Positions 1-7,129 of a stretch of DNA of 64,000 bases are shown here, in pieces. The translations under genes were made by a program, and so were the position numbers. Source of the DNA: an uncultured Spirochaetaceae bacterium (GTDB lineage Bacteria > Spirochaetota > Spirochaetia > Sphaerochaetales > Sphaerochaetaceae); NCBI GenBank assembly GCA_944389075.1, contig CALXLA010000020.1:62001-126000 (forward strand), written 5' to 3'. Position 1 is the first letter of the stretch. The number at the start of each line of letters is the position of its first letter. The notes below the pieces were generated by a model. It was not told where the DNA came from. It saw nothing but the letters and a program-made list of their open reading frames with translations, and made no database searches.

Positions 1-64
1 TAAGAAAAGATGTAAGCGAATTCGATACCTTCTGAGAGCTTGTGAGTTTGTTCTTTTCGGCCAT
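1..64 (-). CDS. start of an unidentified protein gene (partial, runs off the window)
   Basis: An ATG at 64 opens a frame that stays open to the window edge: 21 codons beginning MAEKNKLTSSQK and continuing with polar and hydroxyl residues. It lies 38 bases after the rpsA stop on the same strand, so it is probably the next gene of that operon. The only Shine-Dalgarno match (AAGGAG, 95-100) is separated from the ATG by a perfect 7-bp hairpin; see the separate entry. Too little is visible to assign a function. The charged cytoplasmic-type N-terminus would fit a protein with a membrane anchor further on, but that is a guess. Confidence 0.55.
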   Translation of the reverse strand, partial: MAEKNKLTSSQKVSNSLTSFL

Positions 65-74
65 CAATCAATAA

Positions 75-94
75 CTGCGGGCTTTCACCCGCAG
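75..94 (-). promoter_or_regulatory. hairpin between SD and start codon, or weak terminator after rpsA
   Basis: A 7-bp perfect stem (CTGCGGG 75-81 with CCCGCAG 88-94) and a 6-nt loop follow the rpsA stop codon. On the minus strand it is immediately preceded by AAGGAG (100-95) and followed by TTATTGATTG and then the ATG at 64. The tail is not a real U-tract, so a terminator reading is possible but weak. Folding would place the SD about 10 nt from the AUG. Confidence 0.5.
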
Positions 95-102
95 CTCCTT
101 TC

Positions 103-1806
103 TTACTCGTCGTCTTTCTTGGACTTGAGCATATCTGCAAACGGGTTGTAGGTATCATCCTCTTCCTTATCGTCTGCCATATACTTAGCCATCTCTGATT
201 CCTGAGACTTCTTGATCATCTCCTTGATTGAAAGGCTGAGCTTCTGTGCCTGTGGGTTGATATCGACAACCATGGCTGTGATTGGCTCACCGATCTTCTC
301 CTTGTATGACTCAAGAACCTTGTCGTTGTATTCTTCATCTGGTCCTACGAGGTTGTACTTTGAGATAAGGCCCTCGATATCGCCAGGAACTTTGACGAAT
401 ACACCGAAATCAGTTACAGAGGAAACTGTTCCCTGGATTGTGGAGAACTTTGGATAGTCCTTCTTGAGGTTGCTCCATGGATTTCCCTCAAGCTGCTTTA
501 CGGAAAGCCTGATCCTTCTGTTCTCTGGCTCAACACGTGAGACAACGACATCAATCAGATCACCTTCCTTGCAGAACTGCTCCATGTTCTTGATCTTCTT
601 TGTCCAGGAGATATCGTCGATGTGGAGGAATCCATCGATGCCATCCTCAAGATTGATGAATGCACCACTGTTAGTGACCTTCACGACTGGTCCCTTCACA
701 ACCTTTCCAACAGGATAGCGATCGGAGATTGTATCCCATGGGTTCTCCTGAAGCTGCTTGAGTCCGAGGGAAACCCTCTTCTTATCAAGATCATAACCAA
801 GAATCTTTGCCTCTACGACATCACCGATGTTCACGATATCCTTTGGATTTGTGACCCTCTTTGTCCATGAAAGCTCAGAGATGTGTGCAAGGCCCTCGAT
901 GCCAGGCTCAAGCTCGATGAACACACCGAAGGATGTGATCTTTGTAACAGGTCTCTTGACGACATCGCCGACCTGATACCTTTCCTCGAATGTTGTCCAT
1001 GGATCCGGAGTCATATGCTTGAGGGAAAGATTGATCTTCTGAGTCTCTGGATCGATATTGATCAGACGAAGCTGGATAACCTGTCCCTTCTTTACGAAAT
1101 CCTTTGGTCTTGTGACGTGGCCCCAGGACATATCATTGATGTGGAGAAGACCATCGAAACCGCCGAGGTCGATGAATGCGCCGAAGGATGTGAAGCTCTT
1201 CACCTCTCCCTGAACGACATCGCCGATCTGGACTGTCTGGAAGAAAGCATCCTTGTTCTCTTTGATCTTTCTCTCAAGATACTCGCGTCTTGAGACGACA
1301 CTCTTAAGCTTTGAGCCAGCGTGGAATTTGTCGATTACAAAGTAATCTGTCTTACCGATAAGTGACTGTGGATCCTCAACGCGGACGATATCTGCCTTAG
1401 AAAGCGGGCAGAACCCCTTGTAATCAGCTCCGAGGTCAACCTCATAGCCACCCTTGATCACCTTGATGAACTTGCCAAGGACAGGAGATCTGTCTTCAGC
1501 TGCCTTTCTGAGGATTTCTGTCCTCTCTTTTGCTTCAGCTCTCTTCTTGGACACAACGACCTGACCGCGTCCATCATCGAGCTTCACTATTGTAACAGCT
1601 ACCTTGTCACCGAGCTTAGGCAGTTCCATGAATTCGTCTACAGGGATTTTTCCTTCGCTCTTATAGCCGATATCAACTAAAACTGATTCGTCATTTGTCT
1701 GTACTACAGTACCGGTTACGATCTGACCGACTTCCAATTCGGGAATTGACATAAGATGCTGCTGCAGGTAAGACTGCTTTTCAGTCATCTGAGTTTCATT
1801 TTCCAC
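103..1806 (-). CDS. rpsA: 30S ribosomal protein S1
   Basis: S1 binds mRNA on the 30S subunit and helps recruit structured or SD-poor messages. Six tandem S1 (OB-fold) repeats are visible; the later ones carry the typical SFGxF/GxEGLxHISELSW signature (for example ITSFGVFIELEPGIEGLAHI). The last repeat is followed by an acidic/lysine tail (roughly residues 535-567). A GTG at 1806 is chosen because AGGAG lies 8 nt upstream; a TTG at 1824 has no SD, and the ATG at 1788 is further away. cmk ends 30 bases upstream, and the cmk-rpsA order is widespread. The length of about 567 aa is normal for six repeats. Confidence 0.97.
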   Translation of the reverse strand: MENETQMTEKQSYLQQHLMSIPELEVGQIVTGTVVQTNDESVLVDIGYKSEGKIPVDEFMELPKLGDKVAVTIVKLDDGRGQVVVSKKRAEAKERTEILRKAAEDRSPVLGKFIKVIKGGYEVDLGADYKGFCPLSKADIVRVEDPQSLIGKTDYFVIDKFHAGSKLKSVVSRREYLERKIKENKDAFFQTVQIGDVVQGEVKSFTSFGAFIDLGGFDGLLHINDMSWGHVTRPKDFVKKGQVIQLRLINIDPETQKINLSLKHMTPDPWTTFEERYQVGDVVKRPVTKITSFGVFIELEPGIEGLAHISELSWTKRVTNPKDIVNIGDVVEAKILGYDLDKKRVSLGLKQLQENPWDTISDRYPVGKVVKGPVVKVTNSGAFINLEDGIDGFLHIDDISWTKKIKNMEQFCKEGDLIDVVVSRVEPENRRIRLSVKQLEGNPWSNLKKDYPKFSTIQGTVSSVTDFGVFVKVPGDIEGLISKYNLVGPDEEYNDKVLESYKEKIGEPITAMVVDINPQAQKLSLSIKEMIKKSQESEMAKYMADDKEEDDTYNPFADMLKSKKDDE

Positions 1807-1836
1807 TTCGCTTGCTCCTACCAACTGATTTACCGA

Positions 1837-2472
1837 TTAGCACGTGCTTTTCACGGCTTTTATCACTTTCTCACAAACTTCATTTATGGTCAATAGAGTT
1901 GTGTCAAGTACTATCGCACCATCTGCGATTTTCAGCGCTCCTGTCTTCTTTTCCCTGTCCATCCTGTCACGCTCGAGAATCGCTTTGAGGATAGCTTCCT
2001 TATCAAGCTCTGGCTGGTCCTTTGCGCGCCGCTCTGCCCTCACCTCTGGATCGGCATCGAAGTAGAACTTTAAATCGGCATCCGGGAATATGACTGTCGT
2101 CGTATCACGTCCTTCCGTTACTATATCGAGCCCCTCTGCCAGCTTTCTGACTGATGAGTTGACCATCTCGCGGATTCTGGGATCCGAGCTGACCTGAGAG
2201 GCATAAGAATCGACCTGCGGAGTATGAAGCTTGTCCTCGACGCATTTTCCATCGATGCAGATAAGACCATCCTTGACTGTTATCGAGATAGTCTTCGCAT
2301 TATCATAGACCTTCTCTCTGTCCTCAGGATCTATTCCTCTTTCAATGGCAGAGAGAGTATATGCCCTGTAGAAGGAACCGGTATTGAGATAATAGATACC
2401 AAGGCGGCGGGAGAGTTCTTTCGCTATTGTGCTTTTCCCGGATCCCGCTGGACCATCAATTGCGATTACCAT
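1837..2472 (-). CDS. cmk: cytidylate kinase
   Basis: Phosphorylates CMP and dCMP with ATP in pyrimidine nucleotide supply. The P-loop GPAGSGKSTIAK is at residues 7-18. The NMP-binding signature TEGRDTTTVIFPDADLKF and the arginine-rich lid (RAERRAKD) follow; 211 aa is close to the family norm of about 220. The start overlaps the end of the upstream pseudouridine synthase gene by 17 bases, so translation is probably coupled. rpsA follows 30 bases downstream. Confidence 0.96.
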   Translation of the reverse strand: MVIAIDGPAGSGKSTIAKELSRRLGIYYLNTGSFYRAYTLSAIERGIDPEDREKVYDNAKTISITVKDGLICIDGKCVEDKLHTPQVDSYASQVSSDPRIREMVNSSVRKLAEGLDIVTEGRDTTTVIFPDADLKFYFDADPEVRAERRAKDQPELDKEAILKAILERDRMDREKKTGALKIADGAIVLDTTLLTINEVCEKVIKAVKSTC

Positions 2473-3247
2473 CCCCTCTCCTCTGAACAGATATCCTGTT
2501 CTTTCCTTTCTTTACGTTGTCCTTCCCGGAAAGGAGCATTGATATCTCCTCCCTCGTCAGATCCCTGAACTCGCCCGGCTCAAGAGTCCCGAGCTTCACG
2601 CCTCCGATTCTGATTCTGGTCAGTGATTTAACATCATAGCCAAGATAGGAGAATATCTTCCTTATCTCCCTGTTCTTTCCTTCGATGAGCGTGATCTTCA
2701 CGAACTGCTTCGTCCTCGGAATGAGATCATACCTGCGGATCCTGTATGGACGCGGCATATCTATATAGATGCCATCCAGTGCCCTGTTGAGATCAGCTAT
2801 CACGACATCCCTGTCGAGTTTGACGATATACTCCTTCTCGACTTCATAACGCGGATGCATCATCTTATTGGCGAAGTCTCCGTCATTTGTGAAGATGATC
2901 AGGCCATTTGAATCCTTATCGAGACGTCCGACATTGAAGAGAAGCCTGTTGTCCGCGATATCGATCAGATCCCTTGCGTACTTCTCCTCATTAGGGTCAT
3001 AGTTCGTGCAGACATAGCCCCTTGGCTTATTGAGCGCTATATAGTACTTCCTTGTCTCCGGCTCTATTGTCTCATGATCGACCTGGACGACATCATCCGC
3101 ACCTACCTTGACGCCCATTTCCCTGACGACTTTATTGTTGATCATGACACGGCCCTGCTTTATAAGCTCCTCGCAGCTGCGCCTTGAGCCTACTCCGCAC
3201 TTTGCCATATAGGCCTGCAGCCTTATCGGATAGAAATCATCATTCAT
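2456..3247 (-). CDS. rluB: 23S rRNA pseudouridine synthase, RsuA/RluB family
   Basis: Isomerises a uridine to pseudouridine in rRNA. An S4-like RNA-binding domain opens the protein (RLQAYMAKCGVGSRRSCEEL). The catalytic domain contains GRLDKDSNGLIIFTNDG, whose Asp is the expected nucleophile, and the late motif EGKNREIRKIF. The RluB assignment rather than RsuA/RluE/RluF comes from adjacency to scpA-scpB, a common pairing. Three in-frame ATGs (3262, 3253, 3247) crowd the start; GGAGG and AGGAG favour 3253 or 3247. The gene overlaps the scpB stop. Confidence 0.88.
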   Translation of the reverse strand: MNDDFYPIRLQAYMAKCGVGSRRSCEELIKQGRVMINNKVVREMGVKVGADDVVQVDHETIEPETRKYYIALNKPRGYVCTNYDPNEEKYARDLIDIADNRLLFNVGRLDKDSNGLIIFTNDGDFANKMMHPRYEVEKEYIVKLDRDVVIADLNRALDGIYIDMPRPYRIRRYDLIPRTKQFVKITLIEGKNREIRKIFSYLGYDVKSLTRIRIGGVKLGTLEPGEFRDLTREEISMLLSGKDNVKKGKNRISVQRRGDGNRN

Positions 3248-3824
3248 CTTCATTCTCCTCATCCTCCGTCAATCCGAACCTGATTCTGTCGATCTCCGAA
3301 AGCTTCGGCAGATCCTGTATCGATGTCAAGTTGAATTCGTAGAGGAACTTCCTTGTCGTATAATATAGGCAAGGATGCCCTTTTGTCTCCTTGCGCCCTC
3401 TTACCATTATATATTCCTTGTCACGAAGAAGCTTGACAATTGAGTCCGAGCCGACTCCCCTGATCTTCTCGATATCAGCTCTGGTAATCGGCTGCCCATA
3501 TGCAACAATCGCAAGTGTTTCCATCGCAGCTCTTGAAAGCCTTCTGTCAACCTTGCGTCCGTAGCTCTGCTTGAGCTGCGGATAGAGGTCAGGCGCCGGC
3601 ATGAATGAGAACATCTCATTCTCATCCTCAGTCAGTATCAGTCCGCTGCCACGCTCCGAATAGTCATCCCTCAGCTCCTGAAGCGCATCCTCCACGATAT
3701 CAGGCTTCAGTCCTGTCAGTTCCGAAAGCCTGTCAAGCGATGTCGGTACATTCTCGACAAAGAGAATCACCTCGCAAAGCCTTGCTTCCTCGCTGAGCAT
3801 CTCACTCTTCGCTGTCTTCTTCAT
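3240..3824 (-). CDS. scpB: segregation and condensation protein B
   Basis: ScpB is a winged-helix kite subunit that, with ScpA, bridges SMC dimers during chromosome condensation. Typical ScpB features are LCEVILFVENVPTSLDRLSE near the start and ETLAIVAYGQPITRADIEKIRGV in the second winged-helix region. It overlaps the 3' end of scpA by about 20 bases. Start choice is uncertain: 3824 has a GGAG 9 nt upstream, while 3800 (MLSEEARLCE) matches the N-terminus usual for the family. Confidence 0.93.
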   Translation of the reverse strand: MKKTAKSEMLSEEARLCEVILFVENVPTSLDRLSELTGLKPDIVEDALQELRDDYSERGSGLILTEDENEMFSFMPAPDLYPQLKQSYGRKVDRRLSRAAMETLAIVAYGQPITRADIEKIRGVGSDSIVKLLRDKEYIMVRGRKETKGHPCLYYTTRKFLYEFNLTSIQDLPKLSEIDRIRFGLTEDEENEDE

Positions 3825-4779
3825 CTGCATCATCTCCAAGATCTATCTCTTCTTCCTCGCCCACATACTCTTCTGTCCTGGATGCTTCCTCTTCCTTCTC
3901 TTCCGCTTTCCTGATTGCGTCAAGGGCTTCCTGCGTAAGGACTGAATAGCTTGAGGCTTTTCCTTTCGCTGGCTTCAAGCCGCTTCCATCCTCGAAATCA
4001 TGAGCATGGCGCTCTGTAAGGACATCGTCCCAGTCATCTGGCCTTTTCCTCAGCCAGATTGTCCCGAACTCGCCTTCCTGCTCTATGAGGATCGTCTTCT
4101 CCATGGACATCTTCAGAATCGCGAAGAACGCGGTGATTATGTGCATCACCAGGTCATCTGGATTGTCCGCATGCCCGAATAGCTCCATGAGATCCACACG
4201 CTCCTTGACATCGAGAAGCTCAAAAAGCAATACCTCCTTCTCCTCGACAGAGACGACTTCGTGGATATTGAACATCTTTCCTTCTGAGTTGCTCTTGAGC
4301 CTGAGCTGGACGTATGTCTCGCGAAGCATCTCGAGAGTAACGCCATTGAAAAGCTCGCTGTCATCATAAGGCACTGCGAAGAAGTTCTCGTTCCTGCTTA
4401 CATACAGCCTGTCCCCGGTTCCTCCATTCATCAGGAGATCCGTGTACTTCTTGTACATCTGATACTCGATAAGGCGCTCGACAAGCTCTTCTCTGGGATC
4501 CTCATAAGTCTCATCGAGCTCTGTGGTGACAGGAAGGAGCATCCTGCTCTTTATGTACAGGAGCTCCGCGGCCATCTTGTAGAATTCGGAAAGCTCTCCA
4601 AGCTCAGCCTCATGCACAGAGATATATTCCAGGAACTGTTCGGTAATGAGGGAAATGTCAATATTATAGATATTGATCTTGTTTTCCTGAATCAGATACA
4701 GAAGCAGATCCAGGGGTCCATCGAACTCCTGGATATGGAACTGGTGCTTTTCTTTATGCGGTAAGAGGTTTTCAGCCAT
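3802..4779 (-). CDS. scpA: segregation and condensation protein A
   Basis: Kleisin subunit of the SMC-ScpAB condensin. The N-terminal FDGPLDLLLYLIQENKINIY is the family hallmark, and LYIKSRMLLP marks the helical domain. The protein is longer than usual (325 aa against about 250) because of an acidic, Glu-rich tail after residue 280 that is typical of neither kleisin end. It starts 9 bases after the recA stop with no SD. Instead a perfect TATAAT, which includes the recA stop codon, lies 8 nt before the ATG, with TTCACA 17 nt further up. Confidence 0.95.
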   Translation of the reverse strand: MAENLLPHKEKHQFHIQEFDGPLDLLLYLIQENKINIYNIDISLITEQFLEYISVHEAELGELSEFYKMAAELLYIKSRMLLPVTTELDETYEDPREELVERLIEYQMYKKYTDLLMNGGTGDRLYVSRNENFFAVPYDDSELFNGVTLEMLRETYVQLRLKSNSEGKMFNIHEVVSVEEKEVLLFELLDVKERVDLMELFGHADNPDDLVMHIITAFFAILKMSMEKTILIEQEGEFGTIWLRKRPDDWDDVLTERHAHDFEDGSGLKPAKGKASSYSVLTQEALDAIRKAEEKEEEASRTEEYVGEEEEIDLGDDADEEDSEE

Positions 4780-4787
4780 GGGTGATG

Positions 4788-4816
4788 ATTATACATTCTC
4801 GGGCTTGCGCTGTGAA
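4788..4816 (-). promoter_or_regulatory. candidate scpA promoter inside the recA 3' end
   Basis: TTCACA (4811-4816, five of six matches to TTGACA), a 17-nt spacer, then TATAAT (4788-4793), all within the last recA codons and stop. The ATG of scpA is 8 nt after the -10, so any transcript would be essentially leaderless. Coding constraint on recA makes chance occurrence possible. Confidence 0.45.
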
Positions 4817-5829
4817 GGGAACATCATATCCCTGAGCTTAGCCTCAAGCTCATCGGTAAACTCCTTGTTCTCATTGAGGTAATCGATGGTCTTCTCCCTT
4901 CCCTGCCCGATCTTCTCGCCATTGTATGAGTACCATGCGCCTGACTTCTCAATCAGATCATACTTCAGGGCCGCATCAAGTATCGAGCCTGTGCGTGAGA
5001 TGCCGGAACCGAACATAAGGTCAAGCTCACACTTGCGGAAAGGAGGAGCGACCTTGTTCTTGACGATCTTGATCCTGATCCTGTTGCCGGTGACCTCATC
5101 AGCTGTCTTGCCGATTGATTCTATACGCCTCACATCCATCCTGACGGAAGCATAGAACTTCAGCGCATTGCCGCCAGTAGTAGTCTCAGGATTGCCGAAC
5201 ATCACACCTATCTTCATCCTTATCTGGTTGAGGAAGATTATCGTGGTATTGCTCTTCGAGAGTATGCCTGTGAGCTTTCTCAGCGCCTGGCTCATGAGCC
5301 TTGCCTGAAGTCCTACATGGCTGTCTCCCATATCACCTTCGATCTCAGCCTGAGGCGTAAGTGCCGCAACGGAATCAACGACTATGATATCCACAGCGCC
5401 TGAGCGGACAAGGGACTCAGTAATCTCCAGAGCCTGCTCTCCTGTATCAGGCTGCGAGATCCAGAGCTCATCGATATTAACTCCGAGATTCCTGGCATAG
5501 ACAGGATCGAGCGCATGCTCTGCATCGATGAATGCCGCGATGCCACCTCTCTTCTGGCTTTCCGCTATTGCCTGAAGCGCAAGCGTTGTCTTCCCCGAGG
5601 ACTCAGGTCCATAGATCTCGATTATCCTTCCCTTAGGATAGCCACCTACCCCGAGTGCCTCATCAAGGAGTATCGATCCTGAAGGTATCACCTCAACATC
5701 AAGGATATCCTTGTTATCGCCAAGCTTCATCAGAGAGCCTTTGCCGAACTGCTTATCTATCTGCAATCTGGCAGCTTCCAGCGCCTCGCGCTTTCCTCTT
5801 TCCTGATTCTCGTCTGTATTCTTCGCCAT
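4789..5829 (-). CDS. recA: recombinase A
   Basis: Forms nucleoprotein filaments on ssDNA, catalyses strand exchange and triggers SOS autocleavage. The Walker A GPESSGKT is at residues 74-81, followed by [19 protein letters not shown] and the L2-region motif [20 protein letters not shown]. The length of 346 aa is typical. A strong AGGAGG precedes the ATG at 5829. I see no obvious SOS-type operator in the 48 bases between dtd and recA. It sits among rpe-dtd and scpA-scpB on the same strand. Confidence 0.98.
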   Translation of the reverse strand: MAKNTDENQERGKREALEAARLQIDKQFGKGSLMKLGDNKDILDVEVIPSGSILLDEALGVGGYPKGRIIEIYGPESSGKTTLALQAIAESQKRGGIAAFIDAEHALDPVYARNLGVNIDELWISQPDTGEQALEITESLVRSGAVDIIVVDSVAALTPQAEIEGDMGDSHVGLQARLMSQALRKLTGILSKSNTTIIFLNQIRMKIGVMFGNPETTTGGNALKFYASVRMDVRRIESIGKTADEVTGNRIRIKIVKNKVAPPFRKCELDLMFGSGISRTGSILDAALKYDLIEKSGAWYSYNGEKIGQGREKTIDYLNENKEFTDELEAKLRDMMFPSQRKPENV

Positions 5830-5877
5830 TTATAATCCTCCTGCTTACTTTACGCTCTGATATGCTGTTCCTGACAG

Positions 5878-6327
5878 TCAGAAAAGGTCCCCGGAGTCTG
5901 CGATTATCGTCACAGGTCCATCATTCTGATAACGTATCTTCATATCTGCGCCGAAAATACCTGTCTCAACCTTGAAGCCTTTATTTCTTAATATGGAAAT
6001 CGCTTCATTGTAGAAGATTTCCGCATCCGCCGCACCCATGGCCTTGTCGAACGAAGGTCTCCGCCCACGTCTTATATCAGCAGCCAGCGTGAACTGGCTG
6101 ATGAGCAGGACAGAACCGCCGACATCTGCCAATGACAGATTCATTTTATCATTTCCGTCGCGGAAAATCCTGAGCGATGATATCTTCGAGATGAATGGCT
6201 CGATCATATCCTCCCTATCTCCTGCTTCTGCGCAGAAATAGATGAGGAGGCCCTTCTCTATCTCGCCTGTTACTTTCCCGTCCACTGTGCATGATGCATC
6301 AGAGACGCGCTGGATCACGGCTTTCAA
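5878..6327 (-). CDS. dtd: D-aminoacyl-tRNA deacylase
   Basis: Hydrolyses D-amino acids (and Gly) mischarged on tRNA. The catalytic/chirality signature SQFTLAADIRRGRRPSF begins near residue 77, and the C-terminal cross-subunit NDGPVT motif (Gly-cisPro) is present. At 149 aa it matches the homodimeric bacterial family. Its ATG overlaps the rpe stop by 4 bases, so the two are probably translationally coupled. A second, unrelated trans-editing enzyme (ProX-type) is encoded near 11 kb. Confidence 0.95.
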   Translation of the reverse strand: MKAVIQRVSDASCTVDGKVTGEIEKGLLIYFCAEAGDREDMIEPFISKISSLRIFRDGNDKMNLSLADVGGSVLLISQFTLAADIRRGRRPSFDKAMGAADAEIFYNEAISILRNKGFKVETGIFGADMKIRYQNDGPVTIIADSGDLF

Positions 6328-6998
6328 TTCCTGCCCTCCGCGCTCTCCAGCATCTCATCAAGGAAGCCGACCTTATCGGATGCACGGAAGAATGACGTCC
6401 CTATTGCCGCAATGTCCATACCGGCTCTGTAAAGGCTTCCGATATTATCAAGGCCGATACCTCCATCTGCCTGTATGCGGAAGGAATAGCCGTTTTCCTC
6501 CCTGAGCTTATCAAGATACTCTATTTTCTCAATCATCGACGGGATGAACCGCTGGCCACCCCATCCGGGATTCACCGTCATCACAAGCACATAGTCCGCA
6601 ATCTCAAGAAGCGATGTGACTGCATAGGCAGGCGTTCCCGGGCATATCGCGACACCGGCCTCAGCTCCGTTTTCATGAATCAGATCAAGGCATCTGTATA
6701 TATGCTCGGTCGCCTCATAATGCACAGTCACGATTCCGGCCCCTGCATCGCAGAGTGATGGTATCATGTTCTCCGGCTTCTCCGCCATGACATGGACATC
6801 GAATACCAGATCGGTTTCGGGTCTGAGATCCCTTATGAATTTTGCACCGAAAGTCAGCTCAGGTACGAAATGGCCGTCCATGACATCCAGATGTATGTAA
6901 TCAGCACCAGACTGGCTGATGGTCTCAGCTTCTTCCTTTGCTTTGGAGAAATTACCGCCAAGGATTGATGGCGAAAACAGCAGATTGCGAACGCTCAT
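6324..6998 (-). CDS. rpe: ribulose-phosphate 3-epimerase
   Basis: Interconverts D-ribulose 5-phosphate and D-xylulose 5-phosphate in the pentose phosphate pathway. This TIM-barrel enzyme has the metal-site motif HLDVMDGHFVP (His36, Asp38), DVHVM, NPGWGGQRF and QADGGI phosphate loops, with a normal length of 224 aa. No SD precedes the ATG. A near-consensus promoter ends 6 nt before it, so the mRNA is predicted to begin at the start codon itself. It is the first gene of the rpe-dtd-recA-scpAB-rluB-cmk-rpsA run. Confidence 0.96.
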   Translation of the reverse strand: MSVRNLLFSPSILGGNFSKAKEEAETISQSGADYIHLDVMDGHFVPELTFGAKFIRDLRPETDLVFDVHVMAEKPENMIPSLCDAGAGIVTVHYEATEHIYRCLDLIHENGAEAGVAICPGTPAYAVTSLLEIADYVLVMTVNPGWGGQRFIPSMIEKIEYLDKLREENGYSFRIQADGGIGLDNIGSLYRAGMDIAAIGTSFFRASDKVGFLDEMLESAEGRN

Positions 6999-7004
6999 AT
7001 GACG

Positions 7005-7033
7005 ATTATATCAATATGCATGATATTTGCCAA
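7005..7033 (-). promoter_or_regulatory. rpe promoter, predicted leaderless
   Basis: TTGGCA (7033-7028), a 17-nt spacer and a perfect TATAAT (7010-7005). The A of the rpe ATG is the seventh base after the -10, the usual start-site distance. The -35 overlaps the -35 of the opposing greA promoter within TTTGCCAAA. Confidence 0.72.
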
Positions 7034-7055
7034 ACTGAAAGGGCTGTGCTATCAT
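7027..7055 (+). promoter_or_regulatory. promoter of the greA-fusion gene
   Basis: TTGCCA (7027-7032), 17-nt spacer, TATCAT (7050-7055). The predicted start site gives a leader of roughly 68 nt, containing a small GCAGA/TCTGC hairpin and then the SD. It is back-to-back with the rpe promoter. Confidence 0.65.
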
Positions 7056-7129
7056 TTATGTATAGCCGAGCAGATGGTCTGCCCGGTGCTTTATTTTTGA
7101 CATCAAGTCGCAGATTAAGGAGGCGGCAC

